A stretch of 64,000 nt of DNA from Cymodocea nodosa (GCA_036874045.1 CM072347.1:7318501-7382500), one strand, 5' to 3'. Positions 9,327 to 22,548 are shown, counted from the stretch's first letter. Notes: a model not told the origin generated them from the sequence alone. Numbers and translations: made by a program.

Positions 9327-12300
9327 CTAAGTAAAACTCGAGTAGTCCTCTACTCTAACTTCTTCTATAATTCCAAAGGAGCTTTTGGGTGTTTTCAGAA
9401 TAGGTTTAAGTCTTTCTCCATTTACTTTAAATATATTCTGATTTTTAGGATTTTCAATTTCAATAGCTCCATAAGGATAAACATTTCAAACTATGTAAGG
9501 TCCTGCCCATCTAGATCTTAATTTTACTAGATGGTTATGGAGTCTAGCCAGATAAAGATATACTTCATGTCCTATTTTAAAGCTTTCAGGAATAATTTTT
9601 CTATCATGCTAGAATTTAATTTTCTCTTTTTCTCTTACAGTATTTGAATAAGCTTAATTTCTAAATTCTTCTAATTCAATTAGTTGCATTTTCCTATTTT
9701 CAGCAGCTTGATTTAAATTAGTATTCAGTGTTTTTAATGCCCAATAAGCTTTATGTTCTATTTCAGCAGGTAAATGACAACTTTTTCCATATACTAGCCT
9801 AAAAGGTGACATACCTAAGCTCGTTTTATAAGCAGTTCTATAAGCCCAAAGTGCATCAATCAATCTATTAGCCCAATCTGTTCTAGTAGGATTTACTACT
9901 TTTTCCAAGATTAATTTAATTTGTTTGTTTGCACTTTCTACTTGTCCACTTGTTTGCGGATGATATGATGCTGCAATTTTGTGGTTTACTCCATATTTCT
10001 TCATTAAGGCTTCAAAACTTCTATTACAGAAATGACTTCCTCTATCACTAATAATAGCTTTAGGTATTCCAAATCTGGCAAATATATTTGTTCTTATAAA
10101 TTGTATTACCACTTTGTTATCATTAGTTTTTGTAGGAATAGCTTCTATCCATTTAGATACATAATCCACCCCCAACAATATGTAATTAAATTGATTAGAT
10201 ATAGGAAATGGACCCATAAAATCTATTCCCCACACATCAAAGATTTCAACCTCAACAATAGGATTAAGAGGCATCATATTCCTCTTTGATATTCTTCCTA
10301 TTTGTTGACATCTTAAACAACTTAAGCAATATTTATGAGCATCTTTGAATAGTGTTGGCCAATAAAACCCACATTGTAGAATTTTTGCAGCAGTTTTCCC
10401 TGAACCAAAATGTCCTCCACAAGCTTGGTCATGACAGAAAGACAATATGCTCGAATATTTAGTTTCTGGAACACACCTCCTTAAAACCAAATCAGGACAT
10501 TTCTTAAATAAGTAAGGGTCTTCCCAATAGTAATATTTTACTCTTGAGAAAAACAATTTCTTATCCTGTCTATTCCAATCCTTAGGTGTTAAACCAGTAA
10601 CTAAGTAATTAACTATGTCTGCATACCAAGGCATTGTGTTGATGGTCATTAATTGTTCATCAGGAAAATTATCCTTAATTTCAATATTTGATTTTTCTAT
10701 TTGTAATCTTGATAAATGATCTGCTACTACATTCTCACAACCTTTTTTATCTTTAATTTCTAGATCAAATTCTTGCAATAATAATATCCATCGGATCAAT
10801 CTAGGTTTAGTTTCTTTTTTCTTTATTAGATGTTTTAGAGCTAAATGATCCGTGTATACTATTACTTTAGCTCCAATCAAATATGATCTAAACTTTTCTA
10901 AATCAAACACAACAGCTAATAATTCTTTTTTAGTAGTTGTGTAATTAACTTGAGCATCATTTAAGGTTTTGCTTGCATAATGAATCACTTTAGGAGATTT
11001 TTCTATCTTTTGTCCTAACATTGCTCCTACAGCAAAATCAGAAGCATCGCACATTAATTCAAATGGATGGTTCCAATTAAGTGCTTGAATTATAGGAGTT
11101 GAAATTAAGCTAGTCTTAAGTCTGAAAAATGTTTCCTTGCAATTTTTATCAAAGTTAAATGGAACATCTTTTAATAGATTAGTTAAAGGTCTAGCTAAAG
11201 TCTTTAATAAATCTTCTATAAAAACCAGCATGTCCTAGAAATGATCTAATATCTTTTACTGATTTAGGTTCTGGTAGATTAGAAATTACTTCTATTTTAG
11301 CTTTATCTACTTTCAACCCTTTTTCAGAAACAACATGCCCTAAGACTATTCCTTGTTTAACCATGAAGTGACATTTTTCCCAATTTAAAATCAGATTTTT
11401 TTCCACACAGCGTTTTAATATTTGGTCTAAATTGCTTAAACACACTTCATATGAGTTGCCATATACAGTAAAATCATCCATAAATATTTCTAAAAATTCA
11501 TCAGTCATTCTAGTAAATATGCCCTGCACACACCTTTGAAAGGTAGCTGGTGCATTGCATAATCCAAATGGCATTCTTTTAAAAGCATAAGTTCCATTAG
11601 GACAGGTGAAAGTTGTTTTTTCTTGATCCTCTAATGCTACTAGAATTTGATTATACCCTGAATACCCGTCTAGGAAACAAAAATATTCTTGCCCTGCTAA
11701 TCTTTCCAGCATTTGATCTATAAAAGGTAAGGGAAAATGATCTTTCCTAGTCTCAGCATTCAGCTTTCTATAGTCTATACATACTCTCCAGCCTGATTAA
11801 ATTCTAGTAGGTATCAAGTCTTGACTTTCATTCCTAATAATTGTTAATCCTGATTTCTTGGGAACTACATGGATTGGACTAACCCACGAGCTATTAGAAA
11901 TCGGATATATTATATCATTATCTAACCATTTAACTATTTCCTTCCTGACTACTTCCTTAAGGTTTGGATTTAATCTCCTCTCAGGAATTCTAACAGGTTT
12001 AGCATTCTCTTCTAAATATATGTGGTGACAGCATAAAGTTGAACTTAACTCTTTTATATCAGTCATAGTCCATCCTATTGCTTCTTTATAACTTTTTACT
12101 ACATCTTTTAATTTAGCTATTTGATCCTCTTTCAAATCTGAAGCAATAATGATTGGATAGGTCCGTTTATCTTCCAGAAATATATAGGTTAATTCAGGAG
12201 GTAAAGGATTTAATTCTAAATGCTGCCCATCAGAAGCTAGAGCTCCTAATTAAACATCATCATTTTTTAAATTAATTTCTTCATGATCTCCTTCTATATT

Positions 12301-13965
12301 TATGCTTTCACTTTCTTCTAAAGTTTCAGAATTGATTTGCCTATTTAATTCTTCTTGAATCACATTATCTAACATATCTCCTTCATCCTCTAAAAAGTCT
12401 ATGGTATGTAAGGATATTTCTAACTCCTCAAACCTTTCTGGTTTGAAAATATTTAATTGAGTATCCTCATTACCATATGTTAACTTCATTACTCTAGTTT
12501 TACAATTTATAACAGCCCCTGATGTTGCTAAAACTGGCCTTCCCAAAATTAAAGATGTATCACTATTTTTATGCTTAATTTGTTGGGAATCCAAAATTAC
12601 AATATCAATAGGATATATAAAATTCTTGATTTTAATTAAGACATCCTCTATTTTTCCTCTAGGGTATCTTATACTTCTATCAGCTAATTGAATAACCGTA
12701 GTACTAGGAGTTAAGCCTTCTAATCCTAAGGATGCAAATATATCACTTGACATAACATTTATACCTGCACCTAAGTCTATTAAGGTTCTTTCTAGAATGG
12801 TATTTCCTATGGTGCATGATATAACAGGGATTCCAGGATCAGATAACTTTTTAGGAATTTGTGGCAGAAATAGGTAACTACTTTGCTCAGCTAAAAAGAC
12901 CTTTCTAAGAACTTTTTGCTCTCTTTTCTTAGTACACCAATCCTTCAAAAATTTAGCACAAGGTGGCATATTCTGCAATAGATCTAACAAAGGAATGTTA
13001 ACTTGTACTTTTTCAAAAATTTCTCTGATTTTTTCTTATTTTTTAGGCATTGTTTGTTGTAATCTTTTAGGATAGGGTGCTAAAGATTTTGATTTCAAAG
13101 ACTCTTTTTCTTTCAGTTGATTTGTTTGATTATTTTTAGCTTCAATTGTAGATTCAGATTGTTCTTCAGTGATTTCTAGATTTTCAGTTATTACATTTTC
13201 ATTATCATTTTGATTTTTACTCTTGTCCACCTTCATATCATTTTCATTTTGAGTTCTTGGTGGTATATCAGTTCCAGATCTTAATGTTACACATACATCT
13301 TCCAGATTTTCATTACTTTCATGATGTTTTTATATATCATTTTCGTGATTATGATCTTCAATTGTTTTTAGTTTTAAAGTGCATTTTTTAAATTCTCTTA
13401 CATTAGTGTTTTATGTTTGTTGTATATTTTGCAAGTTGTGTAGGTTTATAACATTATAATTTTCATTGTCCTGTTGCAAAACTTGTATTTTCATTGCATT
13501 TTTGTCTAATGCTTTTAATTTTGTTTCCAGATCATCTAATTTCATTGCATTCAATTTTTGATCAATTATCTTTATGGCTCTTTCAGTTTCGTAAATTATA
13601 TCCTGTTTAGGTTCTGAATATGCCTCATTATAGTTTAATTGGTTGACTTCTTGTTGTTGACACACAAAATATTCCAGTTTGTCTAGATTTTGCTCTATAC
13701 TATGCTCCAGTCTGTCATAGTTATCCCAAACTTTAGTGTCTCTCATCATATTACACATTCGATACTGATCATCAGTTGGGTAAACTATAGGATTCTCATA
13801 CTCGACTCTATTATATTGAGGATAATTCATTTATTGTTCATGAGATCTATCAATCTGTAAATGTCTCAATTTCAAACAATCAGAAATGTCGTGTCCTTTA
13901 GAATTGCAGAATTCACATATGCTAATTAAAGGTTTCAGAAATCTTTGAGCATAAGCATATGCCAT
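9327..13965 (-). pseudogene. pol: Pol polyprotein of gypsy A: zinc knuckle, protease, RT, RNase H, integrase
   Basis: The frame starts at MAYAYAQRF (13965), about 140 bases after the primer site. A CCHC zinc knuckle (CEFCNSKGHDISDC, about 13930-13885) is followed by a low-complexity linker. The aspartic protease has DLGAGINVMSSDIFASLGL (about 12790-12730). RT carries FGLCNAPATFQR and the catalytic FMDDF (about 11490). RNase H keeps all four acidic positions (CDAS, KKELLAV, YTDH, VADH). Integrase keeps a zinc-binding HHCC region (about 10440-10300) and D-D-E (GIDFMG, SDRGSHF, QVESAN), then a C-terminal SH3-like RSRWAGPY region ending at 9327. No capsid domain precedes the knuckle. Damage includes a CAA to TAA stop at 13830, others near 13410, 13030 and 11797, a frameshift near 11200 and stops near 9654-9480. 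The RNase H-integrase frame 9654-11231 is still open over 525 codons. Confidence 0.93.
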
Positions 13966-14040
13966 ATTCTCAATTACAGAAGAAAACACACAACTCTGGC
14001 TATTAAAATGAAACAGCTCTATCAATTACTTATATTAATT

Positions 14041-14104
14041 CACTTCAATTCAGTTCAATTCAATTCAATTCCCTTCAATTCAATTCAATTCAGTTCAATT
14101 CAAT
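14041..14104 (-). repeat. CAATT/CAGTT pentamer microsatellite in the leader of gypsy A
   Basis: Tandem ttcaa units with a few g substitutions between primer site and pol start. The matching place in E (44604-44625) has only about three units, so the array expanded in A. Confidence 0.85.
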
Positions 14105-14122
14105 TCCCTAGCAACGGCGCCA
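14105..14122 (-). other. Primer binding site of gypsy A (tRNA-Asp type)
   Basis: Minus strand tggcgccgttgctaggga matches the 3' end of plant tRNA-Asp (complement of ...CCCCGGCAACGGCGCCA) with one or two changes. It lies about 7 bases inside the LTR end. Copy E keeps the perfect form. Confidence 0.9.
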
Positions 14123-14129
14123 TAAAACT

Positions 14130-15958
14130 TGTTCATGTTTTCCCAGCATTACACTAGAAAAACTTGGATTTGTTACTTCTATTTTTACTTAGTTAATTTA
14201 TCTTTATGCCTATTCTTTCTTTTAGAAGTAAACAAACAACCTTTAATACAATTTAGATATTAATTCCAATTTGTACTTTAACTGCAAGTGCACAGTGTCT
14301 ATTGTATCAGTGTGCAAGTACAAGTCGATACCACAAGGAATTACTAACGAATTTAAGAAATATTTGATTATGAACAATTCAAATTTATATTCAATAAGCA
14401 CTCCATTGAGTTATAGTTAACTCAACGGACTATCCTCGTGGACTTAAGTTAACTCCACGAGCCTGTCTCTTCTTTATAATATTGTTATTTACAGAGGAAT
14501 TCGGCCAACCATTGGGCGATTCCACAGATTGTAAATAACATCAATTAAGCTTTTTAATGCTAGTTAACATTGGATTTATCATTAAGCAATACTAGCATTT
14601 AGATGATTCAAATAGTAACCATTAAAATCTTTAAGTTGTTTTGTACGAAGCAATTTAAGTAAACTGTAAAATTAAAACTAACATAAAACAATCATAAAAC
14701 TAATACAGATAACATTAATCACGATACAACACAAACAATACAACACTTAAATACAACATACAAACAAAGATAAATTGTTTTTGGTATTTTTGTTTTGATG
14801 TGAACATGGAAATGGGCGAAAGGTGAAATGTAAAGTAATTTCACTTGACAGTAAATACTTCCGACACTACTTGCAACGCGATTACACCACTGAAAATTGA
14901 ACCACTTACAATTCTGTCTCCTCTCCCTATAGAATCGCGAGTCCAGAATTGCAAGATGATCTCCTCTTCAGCATACAGGCATCAACCCGAAGCCAAGGCT
15001 AAAAGCTTTACGATCTCCTGAAATATGAGTCGGCGCTTGGTGAAAATGTCTTCCCTTCCCGCGACGCGATCACTCCTCACAGTGGTTGTCAGGCACTGTG
15101 TTTGGCTCAGAATCGACCCAACATCAGGCAAGTATCCTCACAGACCTCCGATGATTGGTGATTATGGTAGTGATAATGATGGTTGGTGTGATACTTCGGA
15201 GAATCACCGATACTATCTGTAGAAAGCTCGGTGCTCCTCCTCTATATACACTGGCCGTCCATCGATCACACTCTTTCTTTTTTTCTTCTTTTCTTTTATA
15301 TTTCTTTAGTGGTAACTGCTTCTGCTTGAATGATCGGTTGGATTTCCTTCCTTCAGATCAAGAGCGATGATTTCTTTCTCCCTATGCGATTGAATTCCTG
15401 CGTGATACGTGCGAACGTGGTTTTTCCTTTCAACTATTTGTTCCTGCAACCGCTACAGTGGCATATTAGAAAATATATAGTCCGTGGAGTTACAGATAAC
15501 TCAACGGACTTCCTTGATTGATTTAACTATAAAACACGTGCAAAAATAACAACTTAAGTTTATAACGCTATCCTAACGTGTTGCCTTAGTGTTCAATATA
15601 GCAATTCAACGCGTACAGTTATGCTAACTTAACGAGTTATAACTTAAGTAAATCTACCAGATCTCAACACGTGTCAGCAGCAGTTTAAACATAAAATAAC
15701 ATTTCGGAGAGTTACAGGTATAACTATCCGATGCTCAGATGCATTTTGGATACTTAAGAATTTCATAGCCTACAATTTATCGACAGTTCATAAATGTACT
15801 AAATTAACATTAATTCCCCAAAATTAAGCAGATTCTTCAATTAAAGCATATAACAGTGCAATTATAACATAATGGCTTAATTCTCATATGATAAGCTAAA
15901 TATTATGCAATTAACCATCATTTAACCGTTAATAATATGCACTTTTTCATTCTAAACA
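14130..15958 (-). repeat. 5' LTR of gypsy A
   Basis: About 1.83 kb. The outer edge is exact (ctaaaca at 15958, TGTTTAG in element sense), supported by the same edge in B and E. The inner edge is inferred from the primer site. The sequence 14956-15958 repeats 1-1003. It holds palindromes at about 14402-14460 and 15480-15508, and several CACGTG/ACGTGTC motifs. Confidence 0.85.
15293..15300 (-). promoter_or_regulatory. TATA box of the gypsy LTR promoter
   Basis: Minus-strand TATAAAAG followed by a purine-rich stretch, conserved at matching positions in the 3' LTR of A, B (about 19715-19722) and E (43337-43344). It places U3/R roughly 30 bases downstream. Inference from position and conservation. 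Confidence 0.6.
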
Positions 15959-18393
15959 ATACACCTTTGAAAGGTGGCTGGTGCATTGCATAATCCGAAT
16001 GGCATTCTCTTAAAAGCATAAGTTCCATTAGGATAGGTGAAAGATATTTTCTCTTGATCCTCTAATGCTACTAGAACTTGGTTATATCCTGAATACCCGT
16101 CTAGGAAACAAAAATATTCTTGCCCTACTAATTTCTCTAGCATTTGATCTATAAAAGGTAAGAGAAAATGATCTTTCCTAGTCACAACATTCAACTTTCT
16201 ATAGTCTATACACACTCTCTAGCCTAATTGAATTCTAGTAGGTATCAAGTCCTAACTTTCATTCCTAATAACTATTAATCCTAATTTCTTGGGAACTACA
16301 TGGATTGGACTAACCCATGAGCTATCAGAAATCAGATAAATTATGTCATTATCTAACCATTTCACTATTTCTTTCCTGACTACTTTAAGGTTTGGATTTA
16401 ATCTCCTCTCAAGAATTCTAATTGGTTTAGCATTCTCTTCTAAATATATGTGGTGACAGCATAAAGTTGCAGTTAACCCTTTTATATTAGTCATAGTTCA
16501 TCCTATTACTTCTTTATAAGTTTTTACTACATCTTTTAATTGAGCAATTTGATCCTCCTTTAAATTTGAAGTAATAATGATTGGACATGTTCATTTTTCT
16601 TCCAAAAATATATAGGTTAATTCAGGAGGTAAAGGTTTTAATTCTAACTGTTGCTCATCAGAAGCTAGAGCTCTTAATTGAACATCATCATTTTCTAAAT
16701 TAATTTCTTCCTGATCTCCTTCTACATTTATGCTTTCACTTTCTTCTAAAATCTCAGAATTAAGTTGCCTATTTAATTCTTCTTGAATCACATCATCTAG
16801 CATATCTCCTTCATCGTCTAAAAAGTCTATAGTATGTAAGGACATTTCTAACTCTTCAAACTTTTCTAGTTTGAAAATGTTTAATTGAGTATCCAAATTA
16901 CCATATGCTAACTTCATAATTCTAGTTTTACAATTTATAACAGCCCCTGATGTTGCTAAAAATGGTCTTCCCAAAATTAAAGATGTATCACTATTTTTAT
17001 GCTTAATTTGTTGGGAATCCAAACTTACAATATCAATAGGATATATGAAGTTTTTGATTTTAATTAAGACATCCTCTATTTTTCCTCTAGGGTATCTTAT
17101 ACTTCTATCAACTAATTGAATAACAGTCCTAGTAGGGATATTAAGTCTTCTAATCCTAAGGATGCAAATATATCACTTGGCATAACATTTATACCTGCAC
17201 CTAAGTCTATTAAGGTTCTTTCTAGAATGGTATTTCCTATGGTGCATGATATAACAGGGATTCCAAAATCAGATAACTTTTTAGGAATTTCTGGCAAAAA
17301 TCGGGAACGACTTTGCTCAGCTAAAAAGACTTTCCTTAAAACTTTTTGCTCTCTTTTCTTAGTACACCAATCCTTAAGAAATTTAGCACAAGGTGGCATT
17401 GTCTGCAATAAGTCTAACAAAGGAATGTTAACTTGTACTTTTTCAAAAATTTCTCTAATTTTTTTTTGTTTTTCAGGAAATGTTTGTTGTAATCTTTTAG
17501 GATAAGGCGCTAATGATTGTGATAAAGATTCTTTTTCTTTCATTTGATTTGTTTGATCATTTTTAGTCTCATTTTTTGATTCTGACTTTTCTTCATTGAT
17601 TTCTATATTTTCAAATATTATATTTTCATTATCATTTTGATTTGTGTTCTTATCCATCTTTATATTACTTTCTTTTTGAATTCTTGATGGTATATCAGTT
17701 CCAAATCTTAGTGTTATACATACATCTTCCAGATTTTCGTTACTTTATTGATGTTCTTGTATTTCATTTTCGTGATTATGATCTTCAACTATTTTTAGTT
17801 TTAAATTGCACTCTTTAAATTCTATTGCATTGGTATTCTCTATTGTTTGTATGTCTTGCAAATTATGCAAATCTATAATATTAAAGTTTGTATTGTCCTA
17901 TTGCATAATTTGTAATTTCATTGTAAACTCGTCCAATACTTTTAGTTTTCTTTCCAGATCATCTAATCTCATTACATTCAATTTTTGATTGATTTTCATA
18001 ATAGTTTTTTCAGTTTCGTATATAATATCAATTTTAGGTTCTAAATATGCTTCCTTATAGTTTAATTGGTTGACTTCTTGTTGCTGACACATATATTGTT
18101 CCAGTTTGTCCATGTTTTGTTCTAAAATACACTTCAGTCTATCATACTCATCCCAAACTTCATTGTCTCTCAACATATTATACATTCTAAGCTGACCATC
18201 ACTTGGGTAAACTATAGGATTCTCATACTCAGCTCTATTATATTGAATATAATTCATCTGTTGTTCATGTGCTCTAACCATCTACAACCGTCTCAGTTTC
18301 AAACAATCAGAGATGTCGTGACCTTCCAATTTGTAGAATTCACATATGCTAAACTACAGGTTTCAAAAATCTTTGAGCATAAGCATATGCCAT
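15959..18393 (-). pseudogene. pol: Pol of gypsy B, truncated in RT
   Basis: Starts at MAYAYAQRF (18393). The zinc knuckle is damaged: the second Cys is Tyr (CEFYKLEGHDISDC). The coiled linker is at 17898-18281. Protease has DLGAGINVMPSDIFASLGL (about 17215-17160). The RT N-terminal part includes DYRKLNVVTRKDHF and CFLDGYSGYNQ, up to FGLCNAPATFQRC, where A is inserted before the catalytic FMDDF. Several stops and frameshifts (near 17890, 17745, 17135, 16590, 16240) make it non-functional. It aligns throughout with A and E. Confidence 0.9.
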
Positions 18394-18565
18394 ATTCTCA
18401 ATTATAGAAGAAAACACACAATACCCCTCTTGCTATTAAAACAAAACAGCACTTACAATTGCTTAGCTACTCGATTCCCCAGCAACAACACCAGAAGACT
18501 TGTTTGGTGTTTTCAGGCGGCACTAGAGAACTTGTTTAGTTTCCCGACAACAGCACCAGAAAACT
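18394..18565 (-). other. Leader of gypsy B with duplicated primer-site region
   Basis: Two primer-site-like stretches, both mutated, lie in tandem on the minus strand: 18558-18543 (tggtgctgttgtcggg) and 18493-18476 (tggtgttgttgctgggga). Each is preceded by a caagt-tt block. This looks like a local duplication of the LTR-primer site junction of about 65 bases. Confidence 0.65.
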
Positions 18566-20539
18566 TGTATTAGCTTGTTAACTTCTATTTGTAACTTAGT
18601 TAATTAGTCTTTATGCTTATCAATAATTCCTTTTTAGAAGTAAATAAACAATCTTTCACACAAATTAGATATTAATTCCAATTTGTATTTTAACTACAAG
18701 TGCATAGTGTATATTATATTTTTGTGCAAGTACAAGACGATCCCACAGAGAATTGAGCAAGAATTGTGTATTGTTCCATTTTTAATAATGAAATTTATAT
18801 ATTCAGTAAGCACTCCATTGAGTTATAACTAACTCAACGAACTAACCTTGTGGAATTGAATTAACTCAACAAAGCTATCTATCCAATTTAATACTGCTAT
18901 TTACAAAGGAATTTGGCGAACCATTGGGTGGTTTCATAGATTGTAAATAACATCAATTAAGCTCTTTAATGCTAGTTAATATTAGATTTATCATTCAGCA
19001 ACGCTAATATTCAGATATTTCAAACAGTAACTATTAAAATCTTTAAGTATCAGGAACAATTCAATTTCAATAAACTGTAAAACTATTTTCTATTTTCTAA
19101 ATCAAACAAACATAAAACATTCACAATACTGACAATGATAACATTAATCACGATACAAAACAAACAATACAACACTCAAATACTAACTATAAACGTAGAT
19201 AAGTTGTTTTTGGTATTTTTTTGTTTTGATATGGTCATGAAAATGGGCGAAAGGTGAAATGTAAAAGTAATCTCTATCGATAGTAAAAACTTCCATCACT
19301 ACATGCGACACGATTACACCACTGAAAATTTAACCACTTACAATTCTTTCTCCTCTCCCTATAGAATCACGAGTCTAGAATTGCAAGTTGATCTCCTCTT
19401 CAGCATATTAGCATTAACCCGAAACCAAGGCTAGAAGCTTTACAATCTCTTGAGATATGAGTCGGTGCTTGGTGAAAATGGCTTCCCTTCCCGCAATGCG
19501 ATCACTCCTCACAGTGGTTGTCAGGCACTATGTTTGGCTCGGATTCTACCCAACATTAGGAAAGTATCCTCACAGACCTTTGATGGTTGGTGATTATGGT
19601 GATGGTGGTGATGGTAGTGTGGAACTTTAGGGAACTTTCGACGCTGCCTGCAATTAGCACAGTCCTCCTCCTCTGCACACACACTGGCCACATACTTCTT
19701 CATTTTTTCTCCTTTTCTTTTATATTTCTTAGTAGTAACTACTTCTACTTCGATAATCAATTGGATTTCCTTCATTCATATCAACGATGGTGATTTCTTC
19801 TTCCTTCCACAAGTGATTTCCTACGTGATACGTGCAATCGTGGTTTTCCTTTGAATATCTTATTTCTATAACCGCTACAATGGCATATTAGCAAATAAAT
19901 GGTCCATGGAGTTACAGATAACTCAACGAACTTACTTCGTTGATTTAACTATAAAACACGTGCACTAAAGAAATAAGCTGCTAACCTAACGCATTACCTT
20001 AGGGTGTATTCATATAACTCAACGCGTACAGTTATGCTAACTTAATGAGTTATACATGTGCATCTCACGTGATATACTAAAGCATTTAAATTCAACATGT
20101 GCATAATTCTAATTTAATAAGTTCAAATACTTCAGACACTTACGAACCTATCTATTTGATGCTCAGATGCATTTAAGATAGTTAACAGATAACTTACCAA
20201 AAATCCACTCAAGTCATGCATTGTAGTTTCAACACGTGTAATCGAGGAAATAATAAAATATTCTTTAAGCATTTAAAACATAACTATCTGGTACATTAAA
20301 CATAACTCTCCGAAATAACAGAAAATTCAGATACTAAAGAATTTCACAGCCTACAATTTATCGACAGTTCAGAAATACACTAAATTAACGTTAATTTCCT
20401 GGAATTATGTAGATTCTGTCATTAAAGCATATAACAATGCAATTATAACATAATGGCTTAATTTTCATATAATAAGCTAAAAATTATGTAATTAACCATC
20501 ATTTAACCGTTGATATTATGCATTTTTTCATTCTAAACA
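18566..20539 (-). repeat. 5' LTR of gypsy B
   Basis: About 2 kb, collinear with the LTRs of A and E by eye. The outer edge ctaaaca at 20539 is exact; the inner edge is approximate because of the duplicated primer-site region. It contains the 103-base U3 module in diverged form (about 19955-20055) and the stretch 20180-20294 that matches copia G 35715-35829. Confidence 0.83.
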
Positions 20540-22496
20540 TCATTCATCTTCACTAGAAGCAATTAAGCATGCATCACTAGTCATATTATCTGATGGAAAT
20601 TCTAATGCATAAATTGAATTATCCCTATATCTAATAAATTTAACCTCAAGTGTATCTTGCTGTAATATAAAACAATTCTCAACAATAAAAAGTAGATTGT
20701 AACCTTTGTCATATAATTGACCTACACTTAATAGATTTTGTTTTAAACCATTTACATGCAAGACATTTTTTATTTTCCCATTTTTAGATGCAACATTTCC
20801 TACAACAGTAATTTTACATTTTTCATTATTACCAAACTTAACTGATCTTGAATTTATGGACTTAATAGATTCCAGAAATCTTTTCTTACTTGTCATATGC
20901 TTTGAGCATCTACTATCAATGATCCACTTTGACGTTTAAGCTTCCTTGTCCTACAAATTATATTGAAATTAAGGCTTTTGGTACCCATATTTTCTTGGGT
21001 CCACTAGTGTTTGTCCTTAGCATATTAAACTTGTTGCCTCTTGGCAGCTATATATGAGTAGATCTTCTTTTAGTGACAAAAATACTTATGCCATCTCTGT
21101 AAGATCTAATTTTTCCGCCACAATAGGGAGTTTCCTATGGTACAACATACCCTAGGCCAAATTTACTTGTTCCTATTCTTTAAGATTCTATGATTTTATT
21201 TAAGCTGTTTTCACCTTTAGTGAACTTACATATAATGTTTTTCAAATTAGTAATTTCAGATAATAAATTTTGGTTTTCTTCTTTTAAGTCAAAGTTTCTA
21301 CAACTACAATTATCAAGTTTTGTTTTTAACTCCCTATTATCAACCAGGGCTTTTTCTAATTCAGCAAAAGCATCCTCTAGACAGGAATTCAGACTTTTTA
21401 ATTTTTTCTTATAGTTCTTACATTTTATATATAAATTATCTACTATATAGAGAAGACTTTCTACATCTAAATCATCATTTTCTTTTTCTGAACAATAAGG
21501 GGATGTAGAGCATACCTCTTGTGCAGCAAAGCACACGTTTGTAGAGGCATCTTCCTTTGAGTCTGATGAGCTGCTATCATCCCATGCAACTTTCAAGGCC
21601 ATTTTTTTCTTATTCTTCTTCTTCCATTTTTGTTTGTCCTCCTCCTGTTGGAAAGGACAGTAGAGTTGAATGTGTCCCAATTTTTTACACTTGTAGCATG
21701 TGGGGACTTTTGATCTTGAGGAGCTGGCTTTGCCTCCTTGTCTCATCATTTTTCTGAAATTCCTGGCCAACAGTAAAACTTCATCTTCATCCAAGCTTAG
21801 TTGGTCTTTTGTTAAGGGAAAAGCTAGCTCTATCTTTTTCTTAGCTTTTCTTTCAGTGGCTCCCTTTTCTTCTTTCCATTCCTTCATCTAAACTTCATGG
21901 GCAAGAAGATTTCCCAGTAGATCTTCTACTAAATAATTATTTAAATCCTTTAAATCTTGTATAGAAGTAGACTTCTGTTTCCATTCAATTGTCAAGCTTC
22001 TTAAAATCTTCCATACCTGCTCATGATTAGAAAAATCCCTTCCAAGGCCTCTCAATTCATTTACAATTTCAGTGAATCTTGAAAACATTTCAATAATACT
22101 TTCTTTTTCAAGTATTTTGAATAATTCATATTTTCTTAACAAAATGCTAATTTTGGTATCTTTCACTTGGCTGGTTCTTTCATATGTAATTTGAAGGGTC
22201 TTCCAAGCCTCATGAGAAGACTTACACGTAAATATTTTATTATACTATTCACTAGTTAGTGCATAGTAAATGGAATTTAGTCCATAAGCATCCATTTGGA
22301 TGATTCTTTCATCCTCCTTAGTTCAATCACTTTCATGACTGATTGGAAGTGGTGTACCATGTACAACCATCCTCCAAAGTTTTACATCTGTGCTCTTGAG
22401 AAAATACTCCATCTTGTTGTTCCAATAGCTATAATTACTACCATCAAAGAGGGGAGGTCAATGGATCTTCTGTCCCTCTATAGTGTGGAAAGTCAT
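20540..22496 (-). pseudogene. gag: Gag-protease part of copia C polyprotein
   Basis: Starts at ATG 22496. N-terminal PPLFDGSNYSYWNNKMEYFL block (copia gag domain), then KDTKISILLRKYELF and EMFSRFTEIVNELRGLG (UBN2-type gag core). CCHC knuckle CYKCKKLGHIQLYC at about 21700-21660 is followed by the WDDSSSSDSKED acidic stretch typical of SIRE-like elements. A coiled-coil linker spans 21180-21540. The protease motif at about 20935 reads WIIDSRCSKHMT, so the catalytic D-S-G is D-S-R, which should inactivate it. The gag-pre-integrase region (LHVNGLKQNLLSVGQLYDKGY) ends at the B insertion. Stops in the first 100 codons and near 21888. Confidence 0.88.
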
Positions 22497-22532
22497 GATC
22501 TCAGATGGTTAAATCTATTAATGAGATCAACT

Positions 22533-22546
22533 TTACTCTGATACCA
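22533..22546 (-). other. Primer binding site of copia C (initiator tRNA-Met type)
   Basis: Minus strand tggtatcagagtaa, two bases from the LTR end: the standard plant copia site complementary to the 3' end of initiator tRNA-Met. Confidence 0.88.
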
Positions 22547-22548
22547 AT

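Larger units (their letters stand above)
1..15958 (-). mobile_element. Gypsy element A (Athila-like Ty3/gypsy), nearly complete
   Basis: LTR retrotransposon read on the minus strand, bounded by a 5' LTR (about 14130-15958) and a 3' LTR of which bases 1-1003 are visible. The 1003 visible bases match 14956-15958 at roughly 96% by eye. In element order it holds a tRNA-Asp primer site, zinc knuckle-protease-RT-RNase H-integrase, a post-integrase aORF, a capsid-type gag module, an F-box gene, a polypurine tract and the 3' LTR. The internal part, about 13 kb, is long for the superfamily because of this extra cargo. Its right edge falls inside the RT gene of gypsy B, so A is inserted in B. The left target duplication is outside the window and was not checked. 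Confidence 0.88.
15959..20539 (-). mobile_element. Gypsy element B, 5' part, interrupted by A
   Basis: Same family as A. Visible are the 5' LTR, primer-site region, zinc knuckle, protease and the start of RT. At 15958 the RT gene is cut by the outer edge of A's 5' LTR; the remainder of B should lie left of the window. The outer edge of its own LTR (20539) is joined to copia C coding sequence, so B is inserted in C. Confidence 0.88.

Noticed and set aside
14041-14104. Possible CRISPR-like or regulatory array
   Set aside because: Simple pentamer microsatellite with no spacers, in a plant retrotransposon leader.
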